Assembly (NCBI GenBank): GCA_050013835.1
Contig: JBEKEM010000010.1
Span: 1 to 64,000, forward strand
DNA length: 64,000 nt
Direction of reading: 5' to 3'
Source of the DNA: Bog-793 sp050013835
GTDB lineage: Bacteria > Actinomycetota > Acidimicrobiia > Acidimicrobiales > Bog-793
In this document: one piece after another, positions 9,006 to 17,046 of the stretch
How the letters are laid out: every line of letters starts with the position of its first letter
How positions within the stretch are numbered: position 1 is the stretch's first letter
Translations under genes and position numbers: made by a program
The notes under the pieces: model-generated
The model's input: only the letters and a program-made list of their open reading frames with translations
The model's database searches: none
Told to the model about the DNA's origin: nothing

Positions 9006-10025
9006 ATGACTCTTCGGCGCTTGCTTTACGTCTTCGTTCTGGTCCTGCTCGGCAGCGCCTGGCTCCCCCTCGCGAGTGCCCAGGCGGCGACGAGTGGAGG
9101 CTCCACGCCGCCGCTCATTGCCGCGTGGGACGGCTCTGCCAACGTGTGGGCCAAGCAGGGCAGCCTGACCGCGGCGTGGACGGAGGAATACGGCCCTTCC
9201 ACTCCTTACTTCGCCGTCGCGAGTGACCCGACGAACGGCCCCCTGATCGCCGTGATCGACAGCAGTGGGAACGTGTGGGCTAAGGAAGGTAGCCTGACGG
9301 CTCCGTGGGTGGAGGAATTCAGCGGGGCCGAGAGCGCCACCGGGTCAGTTTCCGTCGCGAGTGACCCGACGAACGGCCCCCTTATCGCCGTGATCGACAC
9401 CCACGGGAACGTGTGGGCCAAGGAAGGTAGCCTGACGGCTCCGTGGGTGGAGGAATACAGCGGGGCGAGTGTTGCGGCCGGAGATGTGGCCGTCGCGAGT
9501 GATGCCACGAACGGTCCCCTCATCGCTGTGCTGGAGGAGAACGACAACGTTTGGGCCAAGGAGGGCAGCCTGACCTCGCCGACGTGGGTGGAGGAATACG
9601 CTGATGCTATTGCAGTGGCCGTCGCGAGCGACCCCACGAACGGTCCCCTCATCGCTGTGTTCGATGACAGCAACGGCAACGTGTACGCCAAGGAAGGCAG
9701 CCTGACCTCGCCGACGTGGGTGGAGGAATACGCCACGGCCGCTCCCTTCCTCGCCGTCGCGAGTGATGCCACGAACGGTCCCCTCATCGTCGTGTCCGAC
9801 AGGAACAACGACAACCTCTACGCCAAGGAAGGCAGCCTGACCTCGGCATGGGTGGAGGAAGTCGCCAGTGGCACTGTTTACTTCGCCGTCGCGAGCGACC
9901 CGACGAACGGTCCGCTCGTCGCTGAATTCGACGGCAGCAACGTGTGGGCCAAGGAAGGCAGCCTGACGGCGGCCTGGACGGAGGAACGCACCATCGCCAC
10001 TCCTTTCCTCGCCGTCGCCGGTTGA
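9006..10025 (+). CDS. Secreted seven-repeat beta-propeller-like protein, paralog 1
   Basis: 339 aa with good ribosome site GAGGAGA. Signal peptide at 1-27 (LLYVFVLVLLGSAWLPLASAQA). The rest is exactly seven tandem repeats of about 42-46 residues, each reading PLIAV-D--GNVWAKEGSLT--W-EEY followed by a variable loop and VASDPTNG. Seven blades with a conserved Trp and Gly pattern suggest a closed propeller of the tectonin/PLL-lectin kind, exported and possibly glycan-binding; the fold and ligand are inferences. Two close paralogs lie at 25209-26255 and 28820-29851 on the other strand, and all three share a downstream hairpin. Confidence 0.85.
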   Translation: MTLRRLLYVFVLVLLGSAWLPLASAQAATSGGSTPPLIAAWDGSANVWAKQGSLTAAWTEEYGPSTPYFAVASDPTNGPLIAVIDSSGNVWAKEGSLTAPWVEEFSGAESATGSVSVASDPTNGPLIAVIDTHGNVWAKEGSLTAPWVEEYSGASVAAGDVAVASDATNGPLIAVLEENDNVWAKEGSLTSPTWVEEYADAIAVAVASDPTNGPLIAVFDDSNGNVYAKEGSLTSPTWVEEYATAAPFLAVASDATNGPLIVVSDRNNDNLYAKEGSLTSAWVEEVASGTVYFAVASDPTNGPLVAEFDGSNVWAKEGSLTAAWTEERTIATPFLAVAG

Positions 10026-10044
10026 CCTGATTTCATAGACCCCT

Positions 10045-10087
10045 GCGCCAACCGAGTATCAAGAGTCTCCTGGTGCTCGGTTGGCGC
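10045..10087 (+). terminator. Hairpin downstream of propeller paralog 1
   Basis: GCGCCAACCGAG pairs perfectly with CTCGGTTGGCGC (12 bp); part of the 19-nt interior can also pair. It begins 20 bp after the stop codon. The same CCAACCGAG...CTCGGTTGG core follows the other two propeller genes with a longer stem. The rest of 10026-10348, between convergent genes, shows nothing else I can support. Confidence 0.6.
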
Positions 10088-10348
10088 TGGGCGTTGTCAA
10101 GGGCTTCTTTCATCGTGCCGGACACGAACCGCCCGGCCAGCCAGACGACCGCCGCGCGGCGCGACGAGCACGGCGACGAACCTGGGTTGTCCCGATGCAA
10201 GTTGGCGCGGACCGCCGCCTGAACGTCAAGTTCGCTGGTCCCTCTCCAATACCTCCTCGTCCACCGCGACGACCCGCTCCGGAGCGACGATGAGGGCCGG
10301 AGCGGCGAATCGATGAGCGTTTTGGGGCCGAAGAAGATCTGGCGCAAC

Positions 10349-11737
10349 TCAACCGGCGCGGAAGGCAATGACCCGGTTCGAGGAGGCCGCGAGCAGCAGA
10401 CCGTCGCCGACGCTCGGGGTGGGGAAGTGGTTGAGGACAGGTAGGCCGATGGTGGCTTGCTGGCGAATGGCTCCCGTGGCCGGATCGAGTCCGTAGAGCA
10501 CGCCATCTTGTCCAATGGTCCACACGAGACCGGCGGCGACGATCGGGGGGCCGCCGCCGCTGCTCGAACTCCACAGGATGCGCAGCGAGGGCGGTGATTG
10601 GGTGACCCGCAGCGCGACGGTGCCGCTCAGACAGGGCAGGTAGACGGTCATGCCCACGACGGCGCTGCCACCGTCGATGTCGGCGGCGCACGCGCCACCG
10701 AGACTCGTCTCCTGGTGGCCGATGCCGCCGAGGTGTGCTCCGTCCAGCAAGTAGACGATGCGCGACTTGCCCGTGAGCACGACCTGGCCGCTCGCGAGCA
10801 AGATCGGCGCCGTGCTCATGTCGAGGTCCTGGGCGTTGTTAGACGGCCACGTCGTCGGAGCGAAGTACTGCAACAGGTGCATCGAGGGCGAGAGCTCCAG
10901 GACCGAGTCACTGTCGTCGTACGGCTGACTCGACGAGTAGACCGAGCCGTTTCCCGCGCTGACCCAGACGTCGCCGCTGGCATCGACGACCGGCGCCGCG
11001 CCGCCCATCCAGATCGCCCCCTGGCGTTCGCCCGGGGCGCTGTCGACCGTGAAGTACTCGCTGTTCGCGCCGTTCTCACTGACCGAGACCACCCGGCCGC
11101 GATAGGTGGAGCAGTCGCCGTCGTTCCCACCCATACCGAAGACGACCCGACCATCGTCGAGGGTGAGACCGGTCCGCTGCAGAAGAGCGGCCGGGTGGGC
11201 GCCGGGTGGATCGACGACGCGCTGCATCTCGAGCGCCCCGGACGTCGTGTTGAGGCCGACCAGCACGTGGGCCGGCCGTGCGTTCCTCAGCTCATCGGCG
11301 ACGACGAAGATTTCGTTCCTCGTTGGGTCGATGACCGGCGTGCCGGTGATGCCAACCGAAGGGGAGATGTCCCCGCAGGGCACCAGTGACGACGGGACGG
11401 GACGGGCGAGGTGCCTCACCCACACGACGCGGCCGGAGGTCGACGACAGCGCGTAGACGGAGTCGTCTTCCGTCGCGACGTAGACGTTGTGCGAAAAGAC
11501 CAGCGGTTCGCCGTAGAGCAGACCGTCGAGCGTGGGCGACATCCAGGCCGCGTGCACCGTGTCGACCGATTTCACGCTCAGTGACAGGCCTGATCCCGCG
11601 GGGTCACCGTGGTACACCGTCCAGTTGCTCGAGGCGTCGCCCGCGAGGGAATTCGCTCGGGCACTCGGTCCACCGATGATTGAGGTCACAATGAGGACGA
11701 GCGCGGCCCACGTGACGACAACCCGACCAGTCGCCAT
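10349..11737 (-). CDS. Secreted PQQ-type beta-propeller repeat protein
   Basis: 462 aa. Signal peptide at 1-28 (VVVTWAALVLIVTSIIGGPSARA). The body has the PQQ/BamB-like blade pattern: NWTVYHGDPAGSGLS, GEPLVFSHNVYVATEDDSVYALSSTSGRVVWVRHL, GTPVIDP, GRVVSVSENG, VWTIGQDGVLYGLDPATG. That gives a roughly seven- or eight-bladed propeller outside the membrane. No quinoprotein dehydrogenase active-site residues or haem site are evident, so it is more likely a binding or scaffold protein than an enzyme. It is convergent with propeller paralog 1, which puts two different propeller proteins side by side. Confidence 0.82.
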   Translation of the reverse strand: MATGRVVVTWAALVLIVTSIIGGPSARANSLAGDASSNWTVYHGDPAGSGLSLSVKSVDTVHAAWMSPTLDGLLYGEPLVFSHNVYVATEDDSVYALSSTSGRVVWVRHLARPVPSSLVPCGDISPSVGITGTPVIDPTRNEIFVVADELRNARPAHVLVGLNTTSGALEMQRVVDPPGAHPAALLQRTGLTLDDGRVVFGMGGNDGDCSTYRGRVVSVSENGANSEYFTVDSAPGERQGAIWMGGAAPVVDASGDVWVSAGNGSVYSSSQPYDDSDSVLELSPSMHLLQYFAPTTWPSNNAQDLDMSTAPILLASGQVVLTGKSRIVYLLDGAHLGGIGHQETSLGGACAADIDGGSAVVGMTVYLPCLSGTVALRVTQSPPSLRILWSSSSGGGPPIVAAGLVWTIGQDGVLYGLDPATGAIRQQATIGLPVLNHFPTPSVGDGLLLAASSNRVIAFRAG

Positions 11738-12447
11738 GGGAGTGCGACAGCGTGACAGTCGTGCGATGCGCGAATCCTAACGAGCGTGAACTACCGTGAG
11801 AAACCTTTCGTGTCCTTCGGTAGAGCACGCGGGCGACGTGGCGGCGCGACGCTCCGACGGACGCGTTCGGCCGTGCTTGAGCCACTTCGCACGTAGTCGA
11901 GTCGTGCGTCTGCTGGAGCGAGAAGACATTCCCGTTTTGGTCACGCCCGTCGACTGTCTAAGGGAGCTCGGCTGGGAACTCGGCTCATCGTTTGCGGTAC
12001 TCGTCGTGTTTTCGGTCATCGGGCGCGCCTGACCCTCTGTGACCTTTGCCTGAAGCGAGAAATCCAAGACGATTCTTGTGAGGATCGGGGTCGATCGAGA
12101 ACGGGAGTTCGCGTCGAGGAGGTGACGTCACCGAATCCCCGACTGGCGATTGCCGGCCAGGAGACAGCGGCAGGGTCGAAGTGCCATCGGCTCATTGGCA
12201 CGGTGGGGGGCGGGTGGTCCAATCAGTTTGGAAGTGGCCGGTCGCGCTGGTATGGCCAGGCATCTAGTGCGAGAGCGGTGCGAAAGGAACGTACGAGCGC
12301 CGTCCGCGGGGTTCTCAAGACAACACCGACCTAGCCATAAACATAAGCTGGGCAAGCATGGCTGCTGGGGTCGAGAAATGCACTTTCGTGAGATCGGCGC
12401 GTTCCTCCGTCGTCTTTCTCTCCCCATCTCTGTTGTGAGTTGAGAAG
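11738..12447. other. Gene-free stretch between divergent genes
   Basis: About 710 bp between the PQQ-type gene and the large membrane protein gene. A 78-codon frame at 11796-12032 ends in a hydrophobic stretch but has no ribosome site or family match, so it is not called. Promoters for both flanking genes should lie here. Confidence 0.4.
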
Positions 12448-14619
12448 ATGATCCGCGTTCTGTTTGGGCGTTTTCGCCACGGGATCATCGGGTCGAGCAT
12501 CGTCGTGTTCGTCGCGGGACCCGTGTTGCTCACCAACCGGGGACTCAACATCGACTTCACCAATGACCTCTGGTTCGGCCACGTCCAAGCCAGCACGATC
12601 GGGTCCGGAATCTTCCCTTCGTATTTCCTGAACACGTTTGGAACCGTCGCGTCCGGGGTGTTCGACCCTCACTTCGCCTTCTATGGGGGGACCCTTTACG
12701 CGCTGCTCGGAGAGCTCGCGCGCGTGCTTGGTGGCGACGTCGTCGTGGCTTTCGACGTACTGGCGGTCGGATTCATCGCCTTTGCGTACTTCGGGCTCTA
12801 CTGGATCTCTCGGCAGTTCAGCATCTCTCCTGGCTACTCGCACGCTGTCCCGATCGCGTACGTAACAAGCGCCTACTACATCACCATCCTTTACGGCCGG
12901 GGCGATGTGGCGGAGTTCGCGGCTGTCTCAGTTCTTCCCATGGTTCTTGCAGCTGGTCTTGCACTGCTGCGGGAGCCGTACTGGTCGCCGAAGACGACCG
13001 TGCTGTTCGCTACGGCACTCGTGATCTTCACGGGGAGCCACGACATCTCACTCGTCTGGGGAACCTCGCTCGTCGCGGTTCTCCTCGTGCTCCTCCTCGT
13101 CGTCGTCCGCCCTTCGGTCGCCTGGAGACGCGTCATCCGCGTCGCCGTGGTCGCGGTTCCAGCCGTCATGCTCAACGGTTGGTTCCTTGTTCCCGATCTC
13201 CTCTACGGCCACGACACGATGATCGCCGCAAAGTCGACGGGCGTGATCGCACTGTTCTTCGACTCGTTCCCGCTGCTACTCAATCCCTTGCGCGCCGTGC
13301 CGGCTGCATCCGGGACACCAGCGTTGTTCGTCCAGATACCGGTCTGGATGCTTCTCTGGGCGCTCGCCGTCGGCGGCGCGGCGGTCGCATCGTCGCGATC
13401 TCGCTCCCTGCGACGACCGTTTCTCGTGCTGGTCGTCATGTTCGGCTTCGTCCTCGGGCTCATCACCATCCCAGGAGTTTGGCGCTCAATACCCAGACCG
13501 TGGTTGTACATTCAGTTTCCCTACCGGCTCAACACCTACCTGGCCCTGATCGTCTCGGCGCTTGTCGGCGTTGCGGTCCTTGTCGCTCAGCGAATGCCGA
13601 CGGCTGCCCCGGATACCGGTCGGTTGCTGCGGCTCGTCGTGCGAGCGTCGCTCGGGGCCGTATGTGCGATAAGCCTTGCCCTCTGCGCATGGCAGCTGTG
13701 GATTCCCCGAACGCTCGCGTACCCCGCCATCTCTGACGGCCTTCATGTCACGGGCTATGCCAACCGCTATGACGCGATGACATCCATTGACACGGTGCCG
13801 ACGTCCTGGGACTCGCCACTTGACTACGCAAACACCTCCGGACCGATCATTTCCGTCAGCCCAGGGTGCGAACTCACCATCGACCCTAAGACGATCGACA
13901 ACCACGGTGACTCCGTGACCACGGTCGTTCAGGCTCCACTGGGAAGCGGACCTCTCGGAACGAACATCGTGGCCGGACCGTATCTCGTGTCCATCGGGGG
14001 CGACGTCGTGCGAGTCGGCACGAGCCCAGACGGTTTTGCCGTTGTCCAGCGACGCGAACCCGGTACTGAGTCTGGAAACGCCATGATCAAAGGATGGGCC
14101 TTAGATGACCAGAAGCTAGAGCCCGCGAAGGAAGTGTTGGCAGTGAGGGGAGACCGAGTCATCGCGGTGACGAGACCCGATATCTACCGCGCCGACGTTG
14201 CTAAGTACTTCGCCTCCAAGACGACAGCTTATAGTGGTTTCTTGCTAAAAGTTCCCGCGCATATGATTCAGCATCATCTCCAGATCTATACATTAAATTT
14301 AGATGGCACGGTGTCGAGACTTAATGGCCTTTCAACAAATTGCGTTTCGCCCATCGAACTTGGCAGAACCTTGCAATTCCTGCGCGGCGAAAACGGAATG
14401 TTGTATCGGGTTCAAGCGAGTAGCAGGTCTAATGGCTACGTCGAGGAGGTCGAGCTACCGGTATTGATCACGGTCAACACCGCCCGAAGTCTTGGGGTTG
14501 TGGCCGGACGGGTTTCGAGCACTGTCGGCGCGGTCCTGATCGTCGGCTTGGCCCTCTACCTCGCCTCAGCAGCCAGAAGAAGACGAACGCTACGTCGCTC
14601 GGATCGCCTTCGCCCGTAG
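12448..14619 (+). CDS. Large polytopic membrane protein, GT-C glycosyltransferase-like
   Basis: 723 aa. About eleven transmembrane helices fill residues 10-420, then a soluble, probably external, domain of about 260 residues, then one last helix (about 683-705) and a basic tail. An early loop after the first helix contains TNDLWFGHVQASTIGSGIFPSYF, similar in layout to the acidic first loop of GT-C enzymes and of YfhO-type or 6-pyruvoyl-tetrahydropterin-synthase-related membrane proteins. It may use a lipid-linked sugar to modify an exported polymer or protein; that is inference. The codons around 14190-14440 are much more AT-rich than the rest of the gene, so the soluble domain may have a different origin. 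Confidence 0.75.
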   Translation: MIRVLFGRFRHGIIGSSIVVFVAGPVLLTNRGLNIDFTNDLWFGHVQASTIGSGIFPSYFLNTFGTVASGVFDPHFAFYGGTLYALLGELARVLGGDVVVAFDVLAVGFIAFAYFGLYWISRQFSISPGYSHAVPIAYVTSAYYITILYGRGDVAEFAAVSVLPMVLAAGLALLREPYWSPKTTVLFATALVIFTGSHDISLVWGTSLVAVLLVLLLVVVRPSVAWRRVIRVAVVAVPAVMLNGWFLVPDLLYGHDTMIAAKSTGVIALFFDSFPLLLNPLRAVPAASGTPALFVQIPVWMLLWALAVGGAAVASSRSRSLRRPFLVLVVMFGFVLGLITIPGVWRSIPRPWLYIQFPYRLNTYLALIVSALVGVAVLVAQRMPTAAPDTGRLLRLVVRASLGAVCAISLALCAWQLWIPRTLAYPAISDGLHVTGYANRYDAMTSIDTVPTSWDSPLDYANTSGPIISVSPGCELTIDPKTIDNHGDSVTTVVQAPLGSGPLGTNIVAGPYLVSIGGDVVRVGTSPDGFAVVQRREPGTESGNAMIKGWALDDQKLEPAKEVLAVRGDRVIAVTRPDIYRADVAKYFASKTTAYSGFLLKVPAHMIQHHLQIYTLNLDGTVSRLNGLSTNCVSPIELGRTLQFLRGENGMLYRVQASSRSNGYVEEVELPVLITVNTARSLGVVAGRVSSTVGAVLIVGLALYLASAARRRRTLRRSDRLRP

Positions 14620-15333
14620 GGATGCTGGAGCACGAGCGTTCGCAGCAAACGGCGGGCAATGGTTGTCGGCGCGCATCCCCTTCCAGTCGTTTCGGGGCGA
14701 TGCGCCCTCCGGCGGATCGGGCCTTCGGAATCCGGGGACGGAGCCCCCAGAGGTGCGCAGAAACGCGCGGTCCTGTTGAGTTGACGATGTCAGCGACAGA
14801 GCCGGGTTCTGCTCGCCCCCCTTCCCCGTTCAGCGCGTGGTTGCTCTGTCGTGGGTGAGTGCACCGGCACCTCCGTCCGCCCGGGAACGACTTGGCGGAG
14901 CGAAGAGCGTCGGCCGGCAGCGGGTGCGCTCCCCGTGACACAGCACCCCACCGCCTCAGTGTTTCTTGCGCAGCGACGCCTGTCGTTCAAAGTCGAGAGA
15001 GCGGGTTTGGCGGGAACGGTCGGCTGCTCTGGCAGCGAGCTGCGCATGCGTCGTGTCGAACAGAACTTCTGCGGCTGAGGAGGCTTGATGAGGTTCGAAG
15101 GGGCGAGGTTGCCCGAGGTGCTGGCAGTGCGAGCGGTTGTAGCGGAAGACCTGGGCAGTCGGCTGCTCTGAGCGTCGGCGTGGCAAGTGACGCTCGGGCT
15201 GTCGCGTGCACATCTCTGAACGCTGCTCGCCGAGGGTCGCGTCGTGAGTGTGAAGGTCGGTTGGCGAGTGGCATCCGCCGAGTTGATCTCGTCGCGTTCG
15301 CCGTGGGGATCGGCGGGTGATGCAGTGCTTTGC
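14620..15333. other. Gene-free stretch beside the integrase
   Basis: About 714 bp. On the minus strand, downstream of the integrase, a frame at 14956-15213 (85 codons, ending DFERQASLRKKH) is open but unrecognised; it may be a remnant of an element gene. No direct copy of the tRNA-Ala 3' end is seen here. Confidence 0.4.
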
Positions 15334-16557
15334 TCAGCTCCCCCACAGGGCTGCGCTCATCGCTTGCGCGGCTTGCTCGCTCTGCGGATCGAGGATGTGG
15401 CCGTAGACGTCGGCCGTGATGCGAATCGAGGAGTGCCCGAGGAACCGGGAGACGACCTCCAAGGGCACGCCTTGTGCGAGGAGGATCGAGGCGCAGGAGT
15501 GCCGGAGCTCGTGGGGACGCCAACCGGAAAGACCCGCCTTCGTCGTGACCCGGTCGAAGATCCTGCGGAAGTTCGACGGGTCCATGGGCGCCCCTGCTTC
15601 GGTGGTGAGGACAAGGCCAGTGTCGTGCCAGGCATCACCAAGGAGAAGTCCTTCGGCGGCCTGCCGGGTCCGATGCGCGCGAAGGGACGACGCGACCTCT
15701 CGAGGCAGGTTGACCTGGCGCCGGCTTCGTTCTGTCTTCGGCGGACCGAGAACGAGTCGGCTGCCCACGCGAGAAAGGGCCTGGGCCACGGTGACGACGC
15801 CGTTATCGAAGTCGATGTCCGCCCAACGGAGGCCGAGGAGCTCGCCTCGGCGAAGTCCGAGGGAGAGCAGGAGGACGAACGCTGCCTCCAGGCGTTCGCC
15901 GCGCGCGGCGTCAAGGAGCGTGCGGGTCTGTTCAGGCGTGAGGGTGCGACGCTCGGACTGAACCTCTCGGGGACGGTCGGTGAGCGTGACGACGTTTCGG
16001 GCGACCATCCCCCATCGCTCGGCCTGGCCGAGGGCCTGGCCGAGCACGCCCTGGATGAGCTTGACCGTGCGTGGCGAGTAGCCGCCTGGTGCCGGGCGCT
16101 CGACGAGTCCCTTTTTCGTCTGGACCCGGCGCGGAAGCCGCGACTCCTGCTTGTTGCGGAGGAGCATTTGCACGTCCAGGGCGGTGAGCGCGATGAGCCG
16201 CCGTTTCCCGAGGGCGGGGATGATGTGCTGTTCGCCGATGACTCGGTAGTTGTGGAGCGTCGAAGGGGTGACGCGTCCGGGGACGACGTCGCTCAGCCAG
16301 CGGCGGAGCAGCTCTTCGACGGTGATGCGGCTGTTCGGAGGTGGGAGGCCGCGGGCGATTTCGAAGTTGAGTTGCTTGACCTTGGCGACAACTTCGCCCT
16401 CGGTCTTTCCGTACACGACTTTGCGACGGCGGTGGCCACTCTGGGGCTCGAGTTGGATCGACCCCACCCATCGGCCGTCGGCCTGGCGGCGATAGATCGA
16501 GCCTTCGCCTTGGCCACGCTGTTTGGATCGCTTGGAGCTGACTGGCACCCTGTTCAC
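15334..16557 (-). CDS. int: Tyrosine recombinase / phage-type integrase
   Basis: 407 aa, the length of actinobacterial phage and ICE integrases. N-terminal arm-binding region GSIYRRQADGRWVGSI (20-34), a core-binding SAM-like region at about 78-190, and the catalytic domain with Arg in GLRRGELLGL (R236), Lys in PPKTERSRR (K274), HELRH (H349, R352), LGHSSIRIT (H375) and nucleophile Tyr in DVYGH (Y385). All catalytic residues are present, so it looks functional. It lies 100 bp from the 3' end of tRNA-Ala, which such enzymes use as attachment site; an element extending to the left is expected. No excisionase gene is recognised. Confidence 0.94.
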   Translation of the reverse strand: MNRVPVSSKRSKQRGQGEGSIYRRQADGRWVGSIQLEPQSGHRRRKVVYGKTEGEVVAKVKQLNFEIARGLPPPNSRITVEELLRRWLSDVVPGRVTPSTLHNYRVIGEQHIIPALGKRRLIALTALDVQMLLRNKQESRLPRRVQTKKGLVERPAPGGYSPRTVKLIQGVLGQALGQAERWGMVARNVVTLTDRPREVQSERRTLTPEQTRTLLDAARGERLEAAFVLLLSLGLRRGELLGLRWADIDFDNGVVTVAQALSRVGSRLVLGPPKTERSRRQVNLPREVASSLRAHRTRQAAEGLLLGDAWHDTGLVLTTEAGAPMDPSNFRRIFDRVTTKAGLSGWRPHELRHSCASILLAQGVPLEVVSRFLGHSSIRITADVYGHILDPQSEQAAQAMSAALWGS

Positions 16558-16657
16558 CCGGTTTGCGTGGCTACACGATTGGCTACATCTCGACCTAGAG
16601 ACTAGCTCCGGTGGATCGCAGGGGGGTTGATACCTGACTTAAGCTGGGAATATTCGG

Positions 16658-16731
16658 TGGAGGCGACGGGATTCGAACCCGCGAACCTCTTGACTGCCAG
16701 TCAAGCGCTCTACCAACTGAGCTACGCCCCC
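16658..16731 (-). tRNA. tRNA-Ala (anticodon GGC)
   Basis: The complement folds as a full cloverleaf: acceptor GGGGGCG/CGCCTCC, D arm GCTC-AGTTGGTA-GAGC, anticodon arm CTTGA-CTGGCAG-TCAAG (anticodon GGC), T arm GCGGG-TTCGAAT-CCCGT. The G3:U70 wobble pair, the alanine identity element, is present. The CCA end is not fully encoded. The integrase sits just beyond its 3' end, so the T-arm/acceptor region is the probable att site. Confidence 0.95.
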
Positions 16732-17046
16732 GAGAGGTTCTTCACCTGCGTACCAACTGCCCGCCCCGGTCACCTCCTCGAGCCGGTCGGGTGCAGCGAT
16801 TCGCACCCGGTGACACCGGCGAGATGCGATTGTAGGCCGCGGCACACCGCACCTCTGCCGGCGGCGTGGCCGGTCGGCGCCAATACGAGTGCCCTGTGAC
16901 CCGCATGCCCGGTCCACGTCCCGCCGTGCCCGACACGACCACCTTCCAGAGTCGACGACCGGCGACAAGGTCGAGAGGGCGCGGCGCGCAACCCGTGCGC
17001 ACGCGTTGGCGGTGGGTCCCCCGGGGCTCGGTAGTGTTTGGGCCCG
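16732..17046. other. Gene-free stretch between tRNA-Ala and leuS
   Basis: About 315 bp between divergent genes. It must hold the tRNA promoter and the leuS promoter. No T-box-like element or other leader structure that I can support is visible. Confidence 0.4.
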
